Assembly: GCA_019828545.1 (NCBI GenBank)
Contig: JACVRA010000166.1
Location: 62,001-126,000 of the forward strand
Length of the DNA: 64,000 nt
Direction: 5' to 3'
Source of the DNA: Paracamarosporium sp. OC-R06-R3
Taxonomy: Eukaryota > Ascomycota > Dothideomycetes > Pleosporales > Didymosphaeriaceae
The translations under genes were made by a program, and so were the position numbers. This document shows positions 21,569 through 34,054 of the stretch, piece after piece. Below the pieces are notes generated by a model. It ran no database searches and was not told where the DNA came from. It saw nothing but the letters and a program-made list of their open reading frames with translations. Position 1 is the stretch's first letter; every line of letters starts with the position of its first letter.

Positions 21569-24316
21569 TCACATTACCATCAAGGCCGCAGCCAAGATCC
21601 CAACCGCAATACCCTCCCATCTCCCTTCAAACCTGCTGCCCGCTCCGGGGAAGTCACTAGGACGGTCCGCCCCCGTCGAGGTCGGATCCGCAAAGACAGC
21701 GGTACTAGCCGCCGTCCCCGTTCCAACCACGACACCCGACGGCCCCAAGCTCACCACCTGACCACCAGGCAGCGTCGCCGCAGGGCCTCCAAGAACCAGC
21801 GTAACGCCCTCTACCACAACCTGCCCGTTCGAGCTCGTAGCCGTAACCACATCCCCATTCCCCAACGTAAGCGTCACCACGCTGCTTCCTGAGCTATCCG
21901 TCGGCAATGCTACCGTGCTGGTCGCTCCATCCGGACCCACGACCACGACACCGCTCGGTCCCACGCTGATGGTCGTTCCGTCCACGGTGATGGGCGCATC
22001 CCCAGGGTGAAGCGTCGTCCCGGGCGCAACAACCACCCCCGAGGGCCCTGCTACAATCGTCGAGTCGCCCGCCGTGAACGTGGCCTGGCCAGCGCCCGTC
22101 TGGAACGGAATAGTCTGCGTGCCGCTCGGGCCGATGATGATGACGCCCGTGGGAGCCGCGCTGATGGTCGTGCCTGATATCACGAGGGGAGGGTCGCCGG
22201 GCCGGAGCGTGGTACCGGGGTTGATGATGATGCCGCCTGTTGGGTCCGCGACGATGGGGCCTCCAGGGGCGTCGGTGATTGTGATTGGGCTTGGGTTGTT
22301 GTTGCTGGGAGGGTTGTTCGGACTGCTTGTCGCGCCGGGCTGGCCGTTGCTAGGGGAAATCCCTGGACTGTTTGGGTTGCTGGGAGGATTGTTGGGAGGA
22401 TTGCTGGGAGAGTTGCCCGGCCTTGTGGGAGTATTAGGGGGATTAGGTGATGGAGCTGAGTTGCCAGGATTAGGTGGCGGAGCAGAGTTTCCAGGATCAC
22501 TAGGTGGAGTAGAGTTTCCGGGGTCACTAGGTGGAGTAGAGTTTCCAGGATCACTAGGTGGATTTCCTGGATCGGTCGGGTCGTTCGGATCACTTGGGGG
22601 ATCACTTGGGGGATCACTTGGAGGATCGCTTGGGGGATCGTCACTGGGTGTTGGAGGTTGTGCTGTCGGCGCGCTGGTTGGCGGAGTCGGCGGGTCTGCA
22701 GGCGTAGGTGGCGACGACGTTGTCTCTGGAGGATCGTTTGGCGTCGTAATAGGCAAGGCAGACGCACTGGTACTGCTGGACAAGAAGTTTCCAGCACTTT
22801 TTAATGCGATAGGCGGATCATCGAGCCCAAAGTACCCCAACGAGCAGTCAGCCCAGGCAGGGTCAAACTGGCGTATCGCGGCGGGCATTGCCATCTGAGG
22901 CCTGTATTCGCCAGGGAAAACGACCGAACAGGACGGGAGTCGAAGGTTGCATTCAGGCTCGCCATACCAGGCACTATACGGCACCGGCTCGTTAAAGTCT
23001 GCATAGTTAACGGACCACGGGATGTCGTTGATCGGGTAGCCACGCTTGGTAAAGATATCGGTAGATGCGAGAGTCAGGATAGAGTTGTAGCGCGTGTGCG
23101 TCGATTGGCATGGGAAGTGGGCCTCAATGGATGAGATGGATACGTAGACGTTGCCCGAGTAGAAAGTGTTCCCATTCACGACGGCGTACGGCCCAGTGGT
23201 GACTTCCGTCCAAGCTATTCCCATTAGTTAGGTGAACATATAGCATCATAGTAAGATTGTAAAGCACGTTGCGATCCTCGTTAACCTCGACAACGCCAAA
23301 CGCATTCGAACCCTCAAAGCAGCACTGTAAAGATGTCAAGGTACTTACTTGTGTTCGGGAAATCCGGAGGCCTTGAAGCCCATGTCGAAGTAGGCATGCT
23401 CGCGCACATGTCGCGTGTCGTGGCATTCGCCGGTACAGGCCAGAAGTACAGATCGGCTTGGGCTCGATCGATGGTGCACGCATTTGCCTTGCACGTGTTG
23501 CAGAAGGGCTTGGTGGGCGAAGCAGTTATATCAGCCGGTGGTGGAGTTACAGCATTAGCACTGCTCCAAGCCTCGTCTGCCGAACTGTAGCTACTCCACA
23601 GACTCGTGCAGTCTGATAATGCTACACTGCAGGTGGGAGACGGACCGGGGTACTTGTTTCCAGTTGAATATGTCGAGGTAATAACACCGACATCGACATC
23701 GGAACTCGTGGTAAGAATTGTCTTGGAATCAGCGTAACAGATGTTGCCTAAATGCAGTGTTACAGAGTCAGTACCAGTCAGAGTAGTGTTTGTAGGCACA
23801 CGGTAGCCAGGCATTACGTACTGCCATATGGAGCGGTTTCTTCGCATGTGCTTGTGCAACTCCAAGTTGACGTGGTATAATAATAGGTATCATTGTAGAA
23901 GATGGTGGATACGCGAGTCGACCATGATGTGGGTTTGTAACTGTAAGACGCGTTCCAGTAAGATGACTGCAGGTCATCGCAAATCTGAACTGGATTGCGG
24001 CCTTGATTGAATGTCAGCAGACAATTCCCGTAGATCTTTGGGAGGCGCAAGGTGCAGTGAGAATAGTTCAATTCAAACGCTCAAATTATACCACGCGGAA
24101 AGAGGTGACTCACTTGTGCTGTTCGCGGTAGGTAGCGGTGTGGATGTCGAAATTACCGTAGACGCGGGATCACCAGTCGTGGTCGCATTTGAGACTACAA
24201 TACCTCGTGAATAATAAACCTGGCGTATGAACTGGGAAACACTGACAGGTTTGACCAGTAGTCACCTCGACGATCGCCGCGGCCACCAAAGCGAACTTCC
24301 GCGATGCCGACATCAT
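21569..24316 (-). CDS. Repeat-rich secreted protein, probably GPI-anchored to the cell wall
   Basis: Five minus-strand exons in consistent phase: 24316-24266, 24219-24114, 24079-23822, 23747-23349, 23214-21569, giving 819 residues. The second intron in this model (24080-24113) is only 34 bp, and the 23215-23348 intron is 134 bp with CTAAC near its end, so the 5' half is less certain. The N-terminus (M-M-S-A-S-R-K-F-A-L-V-A-A-A) is signal-like. A Cys/Ser/Thr/Tyr-rich region (~20-270) has many N-x-S/T sites. A Pro/Ser/Asn/Gly linker follows with P-P-S-D and D-P-G-N-S repeats, then two to three ~70-residue modules (G-T-T-L-x-P-G-D, G-T-T-I-S, P-S-G-V-V-V). The end has small residues and a hydrophobic tail (G-I-A-V-G-I-L-A-A-A-L-M-V-M), as in GPI signals. 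The family is unknown; a structural or adhesive wall role is inferred. Confidence 0.72.
22461..22562 (-). repeat. 27-bp tandem repeat inside the wall-protein gene
   Basis: About four copies of a 27-bp unit encode P-P-S-D-P-G-N-S-T-like nonapeptides. The last copies are nearly identical and the first more diverged (P-P-N-P-G-N-S-A), so recent copies are being added or homogenised at one side. Confidence 0.75.
22587..22640 (-). repeat. 12-bp tandem repeat inside the wall-protein gene
   Basis: Four to five copies of a 12-bp unit (plus-strand GGATCACTTGGG and variants) encode repeating D-P-P-S. The unit is a multiple of three, so copy changes keep the frame. Confidence 0.75.
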
Positions 24317-25421
24317 CGCGCGCGCCTGGCCTGGAGAAGGTGCAGAGTGTACGACGCATATTTTTGCGGGAAACCCTGCATCTTAAAACCTGCGCTCTTT
24401 TCACCGCACATATTCCGAAATCGTACACATGATGCGCTGTCGAGCTGCCTTCAGTGGAATAGCAATAGATTGCACGCAGCGCTGAGCCCTGGCGCGTAGT
24501 GGAGGATTTCTGGATGCGGGTTGTCACCCGAAGACTAGTGGTCGAGCCCTGGGGGCCCAGCCGTAGGTGCGGCTTGGTTTTGGGGGCTGATTCCGTGTTG
24601 AGGCGTGCCGTAGTACCGAAGTGGTAAAAAGGCGGTAAGAGTGTGTCGATCTTGGCGCCAGTCCAGCATGAACGGCGACAGTGCTCGCGCTAGAGAGTGT
24701 GGTATCCGCAATCCTTCCGGTTGTTCAATGTCTTCATTCGTCCAATGTCGACATCAGCTCGTTCTTTCCACGAGATACGTAAGGAATTCAAATCAGCTAT
24801 GGTGGAAAACCATTGCTGAGGTGAGCTGACCAATTCCATGTCCCTAAAACAAAGTATTGTGCGGATGAATAACATGATACACTGACGGGTTGGACACATG
24901 TCGTGGGAAATTTCTAGGCCTGTAGCTGTCTGTATCATGGCTTTGAGGAAGTGCAAGAGATGCATCTGAACATCCTGCCTTGGCGCATGCGCAAAGGAAA
25001 TTTCGCGTGAGTACTTGTTTGTTGTCGAAGTCGCGCTCAATGTATCATCGCACTCTAAATAGATATTTCGCCTGTTACCTACGTACCTATAACCACCATA
25101 ATTTGAATGACAGAATAGGAAGGAATGAGTATAAGGGGGAAATCATTGTCACCGGGCAAAAGTGACAAGTCGAATGTTCACGGCAATTTCTGCAATTCTG
25201 ATCTCGCTCATGTTTTGCCCCCTGCTTGCGTTTGGTATGTGCCAGTCACCCATTTGGTCAAAGCCACTGCCAATAAAGATGGCGGAGATTGCAAGCCAAG
25301 CTACAGTATTGCGATATGGTATGAAGAGCTTGTGGGAAAAGCACGACAGGTTGGGATAATACACCAGGAACGCAATATATATACAAAAACTCCAGACGAC
25401 ATATACAGTATGAAAGACGCT
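24317..25421. other. Intergenic stretch before the PKS cluster, 1.1 kb
   Basis: Promoter side of the wall-protein gene and 3' flank of the hydrolase gene. No supported gene. A small hairpin (AGCCG TAGGTG CGGCT) lies near 24560, but no RNA gene is recognised. Confidence 0.45.
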
Positions 25422-27441
25422 CTACTTTTTTGCGCTTTTCCATCTCCCACCGTCCCAAGCCCAACCTGCAGAAGGCCCTGTGGCCTCTTGACTTATCTTC
25501 CAATATTTGGCTCGTAGCGCCAAATTCTCTACGCTAACCACATCACCATTTTGATCTTTCTCGAAGATGAACTCGTCTAGCGGCATGCTACCGTATGTGA
25601 CACCAGTCACTCCTACCCAGGCCCCACAATCCGTGCTCCAAAGCTGCTGTCCGACTGCAGGGCTGCCTGTGTCTTCAAACACTGCTTTGAATGTCTGACG
25701 CGTGCCACGAGGTATTTTACCTTCAAGCAGGGTGTAATAGAGACGTGCTTCAGGAGTTTTTAGCTGGTCGATGGACAACCCCGATTGGAGTACCAGCGCC
25801 ATGCCGAGCATGTCAGTGCCATTGGAAATCCATCTCGAGATGCCAAGGCCAGGTTTGTTGGCTGATGTGGATATGCTGATACTTGAGTTCATAGGCGAAC
25901 CAGTAGCGCTATCGCGCTGCACGTAGGTACCACTGAACAACCTGTCTGCTTCGTCTCTAGCCACCGCATCGTACGCTGGGATAAGACTTTGTCCAAGGAG
26001 GTCTGCACCATAGAAGTTGCTCAAAGGTGGATTGCCCGCCATCATGATGGTAAAACCGAGATTATAATCTTTAAGCAGTGTAATAAAAGCGGTGTATCGT
26101 CTGAAGGTACCGGCTTTCGTGTAGACGGTCAATGTACGGTGAGGTTGGTGAACTCTATCAAGCTGAATGCGGCGAACACCCCAGGGACTGCTCACAGACG
26201 CAAGAAAGTCAGAGGCAAACGTGACGGGATTGAGCCAGCGACGAGTCAAAGCAGGCTTGATAATCTTCGATGACAATATGGCGCGACCGAGTTTCGACAA
26301 GTCAGAAGCGGAAGAGTACATGTTACCACCTCTGTATGACATTAGATGCTTGGTTAATAACAGCTAAGGGACAACTCACGGGCTGGCTTGACCAAGACTG
26401 ACACTCCAATAGGTATCTTTCACGGTTCCTGGAATCACTCCATAGTGATCCGGCGGGGTGTCGTAAAATGTGCGGTTGAGACCAAGAGGCTTAATGACGC
26501 GGTCATTCAAACTATCCGTGAAGTTTTTCCCTGTGATCTCCTCTAGTGCGTAAGCCAGAAGCTGGTAAGCTACATTGGAGTATGTTGGTGTCTGCCATGG
26601 CGCATAAGAAGGATACATGATATCCAAGCCTTGAAAGAATTCTATAAAAGTCAATCTCTACTTTCAATGTTATGGTATAATGCTTTCAAAGTGTTCCTTA
26701 CGTTCTCTGGTGCAGAGAGGCCATGCTCCACAAGGTGGTAAGGACGAGTTCGAGAGCTCCGGAAGTCCAACTTGCCATGCGGGCGGCGCGTCTTCGGTTT
26801 CTGTGATTTCTCCAAGAACTCCATCTATATTCTAGTTCAGCACATGTGTTTATTATACAATAGTTTGACCTACAGTCACGTCCAAGCCCAGACACCTGAC
26901 TCGCCAATGCCCCAATGGTAATATCGTCCCAATCGGTCTCCCTCACTGGATCAAAGTCTGCCTGAGTCGAGCGACCAGAATATTTTGTTAATTCAGGTAG
27001 AAACTTTGTGATTGGCATGTTCCAGTAGACGTCCCCAACCTCCGCCAAGAACGTCAGTACAGTGAACACCTTTGTCACACTGCCTAGGCGATACACCGTG
27101 TCACCATTTACTTTCTTCACACCAGTAGTATTCGCCGGCAAATCCTTGGCCGTGCGATGCCTTTCCCATAAGATTGGAGACCCCGGGTTTGTTGAGAAGA
27201 TCTGCACCGAGTAGGAGAAAAGGTCTACACCAGTGATGTTAGTGTCATCGATGAATTGGAAGACATTGGTGATGTTCTGAATAGCCGCCTTCCAGATTGG
27301 ATGTGATTCAAGATTGTAGGGGGCGGGAAATTCAGGCCCGATAAGTGGGCAGTTGGGCGCGGCTGAAGAGAGCGGCAGTTGCGCAAAAGGAACAACGAGC
27401 GCAAGTAGCGCTGGGAGCTGTTTCACCAACTTGGCCCACAT
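25422..27441 (-). CDS. Secreted serine beta-lactamase-like hydrolase (class C / LACTB-like fold)
   Basis: Four minus-strand exons: 27441-26874, 26824-26702, 26641-26380, 26331-25422. Introns are 48-60 bp, phases agree, 620 residues. Residues 1-~28 form a signal peptide (Leu/Ala/Val core, then S-S-A-A-P-N-C). The nucleophile motif S-x-x-K is S121-V-T-K124, in R-L-G-S-V-T-K-V-F. The second motif Y-x-N is Y251-S-N253, in T-Y-S-N-V-A-Y-Q. These are the serine and tyrosine general base of AmpC-type beta-lactamases, penicillin-binding esterases and fungal transesterases such as LovD. The C-terminal ~200 residues form an extra domain of unknown role. It should hydrolyse an ester, amide or similar bond outside the cell or in the secretory path. 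It is next to the ABC exporter and is the putative left edge of the PKS cluster; membership is inferred from position. Confidence 0.88.
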
Positions 27442-28224
27442 GGTATCCAGAGACCAGGGAAAGCTAGGACGGTGGAGTGGCAGCTCAAGCTGCTAAGGAC
27501 TGTTGATATATAGTCGCAATTTGAATGGCGCAGGCTAAGAACAAAGGATATTCAACAATGGTAAACGGGTGAAGCTGCCCAATGTCCCTCACGAATCACT
27601 ACCTGGATCCTATTAATTGATAGTATAGGACTGGATGATTTGTGGGTTGCTTGAAGGCATTGTTGAGAAGGTTGCGCCATCATGATAGAAACGACGCGAC
27701 GCGTCGAGTTCCGGGAAACAAACATGGCCTAGACCTAATCGATATGAAACTCGAAATTGAATGAGATAGCAAGAATTTGACGAGGAGATTTAAGCCAGAT
27801 TCGCGATAAGGATTGGCTAATTGGGGTAAACCACTGGCACCCCTGTATGATGCGGGGGTAGTTGGAGACAATCGATGGCGGGACCTTGCATTCTGCCGAT
27901 GAACCGCGTCACATCATCACCGAATTCGCTTGTCCACTCAATCATCGGGTTGTTGAAGCCGTGTAATAGCTTACGCATTCGTTGTAAATTCGATTCGACC
28001 ATCAGTGGAACATCGGGCCATCCTTCCTAGCCCGAGCAAGGATGAACGTCTATCGACCCCTTTGAGTAAACATGGTGACGTTCCAGAGAAATGACTACAT
28101 TCCAAAAATTGGGTACATGTGATAGCGTTCCAGAGAATCTTGGCAAACACCTCCTTTGGGGTAGACGTGAGGGTTTTCAAGGTAAAGGGAGTGCATAGAT
28201 TGCTCCAATCAAAGCGAAGCTGAA
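27442..28224. other. Intergenic stretch between hydrolase and ABC exporter
   Basis: Promoter of the hydrolase (TATATA-like on the minus strand at about 27506-27512) and 3' flank of the ABC gene. An open frame continues past the ABC stop as I place it (to 27971), but its sequence is not family-like. No other feature. Confidence 0.45.
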
Positions 28225-31200
28225 TCAAAGCATAGCTTGAGCTTGACACTGCGATGATGTGAGTAGGAAGCATCTGCTCGAGTTGTCGAGTACTTACCAT
28301 CTGCCAATACCATCCTCGATCAGCTAATAGACTCTGATGATTCCCTCGCTCTATTATCTTGCCTTCCTGCATAACGAATATTATATCTGCTCTCTGGACG
28401 GTTGCAAGTCTATGTGCAACTACAATCATGGTTCTTCCGTATGCTGTTCTTTCGAAAACTGCTTGGACTTCCCTCTCAGTTTCAGAATCTAGGCTGCTCG
28501 TCGCTTCGTCGAGCAGTAAAACGCTAGGATCTCGAATCAGCGCTCGCGCAATTGATAGGCGCTGTTTCTGTCCCCCACTAAGGGCAACACCACTAGTGCC
28601 AACATCAGTCTCATAGCCTTGAGGCAGCGAAGCAATAAAGTCGTGAATGCCTGCGTCTCGACATGCGTTGTGAAGCACAGCGTCTGTGATAGTTTGTTCG
28701 TCGACACCGAGTAAGATGTTCGAACGGATCGTGCCACGGAACAACGATGGTTCTTGCGCTACGAGCGACATTTGCTCACGATGACGTCGTAAAGAGATAA
28801 ACCGTATATCATCCGAGTTGTACAATACACTGCCATGCTGCGGTTCGTAGAAGCGTTCGAGCAGAGAGATGATTGTTGTTTTTCCTGAGCCAGAAGGTCC
28901 AACGAAAGCAGCGAACTGCCCATGTCGGATGGAAAGACTGAGACCTTTCAATACCGGATTTGATCGAGTTGGGTAAGTGAACCAGACGTCTCGGAAAGAG
29001 ATGTCAGCACCTTTTTGTATGGTGGTAAGTGGGATCATATATCGACTGGAAACCGCCGTGTCTGGCCGTGTGGGGCGTGTGGAGGCTCTTGAGTGGGGAT
29101 GAACTCCTCCGGCTCTCATTTTGTGGATCCTCGTTGCTGCTGCGGTTACTTGGGCAATATCTACGGGATTCAGCAACCGGCGCGGCATTCAAGAAGAACG
29201 TTGCTTACTCGGGCCAAAACTGAGCCACTGTCCAGCAGCCATACTACCCTACAATCCATCAGTAGCAATAAATATACGGGAGTACCTTGAATACCTGCAA
29301 AATAGCGTAATAGATGACGAAGAAGTTGAACGGGTGGTATTCGAAGGTTGATAGCAGCGTCCCACCGTACCATAATGCGAAGGCCATACACAGCAATACT
29401 AAGCTATCGCTGGCAGCGAAAAGAATCATCGAGAAACGCGCTTCGATGAACGATTTGCTGATGTGTTCATTCAACAGCGTTTCGTACCTTGCGCAAATGG
29501 TCTTCTCTAGAGTAAGTGCCGCGACAGTACGAATGGCGCGAATGGCTTCTGTGGCGAACTTCGCACTTTCAGCGAAGACTTCATTATTTCGGGATTCGAA
29601 TTTCACCTCGTGGCGAACACGATAATATCCACTTCCAAGGATTATTGGCATGGAGGCTGCGATAACCACAAGTGCGAATTTCCAGCCGAAATAGAGTGAA
29701 ATCGTAGCGCAACCTACGACATTAAAGATGGAGATGAAAACCATGGCCATGTTCATCCCGAGAAGTTGCTGGAGTTGCGTTGGGTCAGTTGCTAGCCTTG
29801 CCGTAAGGGTGCCGACAGAGTTGTTTTCCTCATCGAAGAAAGGGATTGGTTTTGCAATCATGTTGCGGAAGTACTCTTTGCGATATAGGGACTTTGTTTG
29901 CTGCTCACATGTAAGGGCACGCTTCAGTCGAAGATTTTTTCAAACTTACAGTGGATACCATATTGGATACCCAACCTAAGACGAAATAGCACAGACCAAC
30001 GCCAACGGCTACAACAACGAGCATTAAGCAGAGGAAGCTGGTAGAATTCCGGAGGTAATCTCCCCAAGTGCCGAACGACGTTATCAGACGAGCAAAAAGA
30101 TACGATTGAATCGCATAGCTCGCTACGGAACACGGTTAGTCCAATTCTGAGTAGGCACAGGGGGCACTCACAACCAGCCCCAGCTGCGGTCACGATCATT
30201 ACAAAGTACCAAACCCAGTTGCTTTTTTGTTCGGCCATGAGTTTTCCGAAGCTGCGAAAGAACTGGCCCTCTATGTTAGCCTCGGCTGCACCTTTCTCTG
30301 GAGAAGTCAGTTGTTCCATGGGTATCGCCAACTCCATTTCAGATACTATGCTAGTGCGGACCGAGAGTCGCTTTTCGGAGAGGAATCTTTCCCAGGCTGG
30401 AAGATTCGGCTTTGCCTTCGATTCTTGGACGAGCTGTTGCGCCTGTACAAGCTTCCAATAAGCGCCACCTTTGTCTGCAAGAAGGTCTTCATGAGGCCCT
30501 TGCTGAACCACTCTTCCCTTTGCCAGAACCACAATGTTATCTGCTCGCTGGATCGTAGACAATCGATGTGCGATAACGATGGTCGTCCGGTTATGCGACA
30601 CCTTTTCCAGCGCCTGCTGGACGATGCGCTCGCTCGCCACGTCAAGTGCGCTAGTTGCTTCATCGAATATCAAAATTTTGGGTTTCTTGACAATGCTCCT
30701 TGCGATTGCTATCCTCTGGCGTTGGCCACCACTGAGCTTGATGCCGTTTTCACCTACTTGGGTATCGTAGCCCTAGCAACGTCAAAACTGCAAGACTGGT
30801 GATGCGATGGTTGACTTACCTCAGGCAATGCAGCGATAAAGTCATGGGCATACGCTTCCCTGCATGCCTGCTCAACCATTCTTCTTTTTTCATGTGTCGC
30901 TATATACTCCCATTTGGTACCAACAAGGCCAAGCTCAAGATTGTTAAGAATAGTGTCATTGAAAAGGAATGGATCCTGTTGGACGAGACCGATCTGTGAC
31001 CTCCACCACATAAGATCGATTTCATGAAGATTTTTGCCTTCCGTCCTGATGGATCCATTGCGTAGATATAGCGTCTGCGCAGATTAGCTGGGAAGCTGAG
31101 CGGAGGATTGACTGAAAACTCACAACAGCATTCGTACTCATATCTCCATCGAGCTGGTACCACCTTTGAAGGAGGCCAACTACAGTACTTTTGCCTGATC

Positions 31201-32834
31201 CGGATGGGCCCACAATGGCCGTTGTCTTCCCAAAGGGTATCCTTAAGTCTAATCCAGTGAGGACTTTTACGTCTGGCCTCGTGGGATAGGCAAAGTTGAC
31301 CTTTTCGAGTACGATATCGTCGTTTATCTGTATTTCGGGGTCTTTCCTTCCTATGGTGTTGGGCTTTGGCGCGTCGATGACAGTGAAAAAGATAGCCGCC
31401 GCATTTAGTGCGTGAGAGGCGGCCATTAAGGGAACGGCGATGGCGGTAATATGGGCGAGTATTGTCATTACTGACATCAACACAATGACGAGAGTCTTAA
31501 CATTGGAGAAATGGAAGCCGAGGTAGAGTTTGACCGCGAACCAGAAACACAAAGCAAACGTGGCGAAGATGCAGAAGAAGACAGGCGAGTGCTGCCAAGC
31601 TGCAATAGAAGACATTTTGTGCCCGTGAGCAGCGGCTACGTCCACCAGTCTGTTATAGGTATCTACAACTTTCCTTTCAGCACCACATGCGGCAATCATT
31701 CTGACGGATAGGAATGCATCGTTGGCAACACCGGAAGCTTCTTTATCCACGTCCTGGATCTGTTGGTATCTCTTAACAACAATGGGTGTCATGAAAGCAT
31801 AACAAAATGCGATTATGATGAGACCCGAGCTAGTGACTAAAGTGAGTGTCCAGCTGTAGTAGCATGCGATGACCAACGCAGTGAGAATGACGGAGATGGC
31901 TTGAATCAAAGTGGCCAGACGCTCAGAGATACCGTTCTGTAGGATATTGGCGGTGATCGTAACGATTGCAGCGGTTTGGCCGGGAGGTAGCGTATCGAGA
32001 ACAGAGATGGGCTGCTTGAACAGGGCATCCATATAAGAAAGGCGAATTGCTGCTGAAATTCGAAGGCTGGACATGCGAAACCCGAGCTACGCGTTATCAG
32101 TACAACAGCGCATTTCATGCCTGAATGACTCAAAAAATTGTCAAATGGGGTCGACAACGTAACTAGAATCTAATGTGTTGCTCCAGAGCGAGGGAAAGGT
32201 CATTTACAGGAGCACCTACCATTGCGATATACGCCAAGACGAGTCTTGCAACGAAAAGGTAAACAGTGTACAGACTGTTGCGTATTAGCATGAGAAAAAC
32301 TAGCAAAAAACCTACAATCGACGCGGATTGTTGTATTCGTTCGAAGCAACACGCTCTAGCTGCTTCACCAGCCACGACTGGGGCATCGTATGTCGCATTT
32401 ATGGGCACACTTACACAAACCGGTCAATCGAGTGCATGAATTGGCGCGATCCATCTTCGGTAGGTGTCCCCGCAAATGATGTGAATGTTTTTACAAGTTG
32501 CGCTGCGGGGGTCAGGGGTTGCGTTCACGATGCTGGCGATGTATGACGTAGTCGGATCACGCTTACCAAAAATTATGTTCATAAGCGGGAGTGTACCCCC
32601 AGCCAAAACAGAGGCAGCGATTGATGTGCCAAGGAAGACCTTGTCTTTGTGCGACGCATGCGAGAGGACCCTCTGCAACCAGTCAACGATGGGGGCAGCG
32701 ATTCCTTCTTTTTCGTCACTTACAATAATCAGTTTTGTTGTTATTTTGAAAGAAACGAACCACGATGACCATCTTGCGCGAAAAGTGGTCATTGTCAGGG
32801 CTTCAGTCGCCTTGTTGTTGTCAAGCTGCGACAT
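28225..32834 (-). CDS. Full-size ABC-B (P-glycoprotein/MDR-type) exporter
   Basis: Eleven minus-strand exons: 32834-32567, 32502-32415, 32274-32220, 32086-31124, 31074-30820, 30772-30172, 30122-29950, 29900-29295, 29248-29209, 29160-28298, 28248-28225. All phases agree; 1311 residues. The layout is TMD1-NBD1-TMD2-NBD2. NBD1 has Walker [10 protein letters not shown] (~430-438), signature L-S-G-G-Q-R-Q-R and Walker [16 protein letters not shown]2 has G-P-S-G-S-G-K-T (~1104-1111), L-S-G-G-Q-K-Q-R and [11 protein letters not shown]. Both sites look competent. The last 8-codon exon restores the usual ending (W-Q-M-C-Q-A-Q-A-M-L); without it the frame runs 80 unrelated residues. A 51-bp in-frame segment in exon 1 may be a further intron. 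Likely role: ATP-driven efflux of the cluster product or self-protection. Confidence 0.93.
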
Positions 32835-33186
32835 TGTCAGTCTGGGAGTGAATGTGTCTCTGAAAACGAACACTTGCAAATGTGCTGGCCGACTGATGCG
32901 ATGATAGACACCCTTGCGGGCTTTGTTCGATTAGATTGCTTGGATGCAGGGCTCTATCGCCAGATAAGAAACCAGGATACTCTTATTTTACCCGGTGCAT
33001 GCGCGCATTAGGAGTAATGTCAAGATGGAAGATTCACAGGATGCCAGAAACGAATGGCGTGGCAACCGCAAGCCGAAGATGGGTCATCGTTACACAAACA
33101 TCCCTTGAACAACATTCCTTAGCAACAAAACATGGGGCATTGTGCAAAGTAAAATTTAAGTCTAAGTAGTGAACATCTATTTACAA
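32835..33186. other. Spacer between ABC exporter and FSH1-type hydrolase
   Basis: 350 bp holding the ABC promoter and the 3' flank of the hydrolase. No other feature is seen. Confidence 0.45.
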
Positions 33187-34054
33187 TCACACCGGCGAAA
33201 CACCACCAGTAACCTCGTCGATCATGCGCCTCACAATGTCTCCCAGTTCCTTGACCATGTGTTTGTCTCGTGGCAGTGTGTGTCCCTTTGCATGATCGAA
33301 GATGTACGCAGAATCCGGATCGCACACGTTATACAACGCCATATTTCCGTGTAGATAAGGATCGAGCGAGCCGACTGTATGCTATTAGTTACACTCCTAC
33401 TCAGGAAGAACAAAATATGTCTTACTAATATGGCATGTCGGGATATCGATCATCAATTCACTCTCATCTGCGAGTACGATACCATCCAGTGTCGGTTTCA
33501 TAGGCGGCCATCCACCGAAGAACAATGCAAACTTGAACATTGGGATTCGGCCGTGGTTTTCCTGCAATAGTTGCTCGTGCAACAGCAGCGTACCAGCAAT
33601 TGTTGCACCTTCGGAGTAACCAACAATGCCATCAAACGGACCTTCTTTTTCCATAATGTCATACAGGTACTGGAGAGTATGTGCAGCGCTTTTGTCCGTT
33701 CGTGCAACTCCGTAGGTCATAAGCTCGCGCATAGTCATTTCGGGGGTCTCGAGCTGCGGGAAGTCTCTGATACGCTCAATGACGTCCACTTTTTCAGCCT
33801 CTTCGCCCTCGGGCACGATGAAGCGGAAGTACGGCGCCCCTCCAAAAAATTCCTCATAGCCTTCGGGTGGCATTACCTCGTACGGCCCTTGAACAAAATG
33901 GAACTCAGCGGTCTTGTCTCCTTCCAGCTCTTTGATAAGAGGTGCCAATTGCACCTTGAATTTCTGTTGGACATCAACGAAGCTCCAGGGCAAATGTGTA
34001 CGCTTGACTCACCTCAATGCTGCCATAGGCACCAGGTAAACATAAAAGCCTCAT
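33187..34054 (-). CDS. FSH1-family serine hydrolase, likely trans-acting thioesterase of the PKS
   Basis: Three minus-strand exons: 34054-34013, 33963-33426, 33374-33187; introns of 49 and 51 bp; 255 residues. The tiny first exon supplies the classic FSH1 start M-R-L-L-C-L-P-G-A-Y-G-S. The nucleophile is S131 in G-Y-S-E-G-A, the acid is probably in the D-P-Y-L-H / D-P-D-S region, and the catalytic His is H225 in H-A-K-G-H-T-L-P. The alpha/beta-hydrolase triad is therefore complete. FSH1-type enzymes beside highly reducing PKS genes (LovG is the best-known case) release the finished chain from the ACP, because such PKSs lack their own thioesterase. This gene is divergent from the PKS, so the two share a 1.4-kb promoter region, which fits joint control. 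A general esterase role cannot be excluded. Confidence 0.88.

Noticed and set aside
22074..22898. 274-codon plus-strand frame rich in Gly/Leu/Val
   Set aside because: Antisense shadow of the Pro/Ser/Asp repeats in the wall-protein gene.
24520..24600. tRNA-like T-loop (GGTCGAGCCC) in a GC-rich patch
   Set aside because: No matching acceptor stem, D-loop or anticodon arm can be folded around it.
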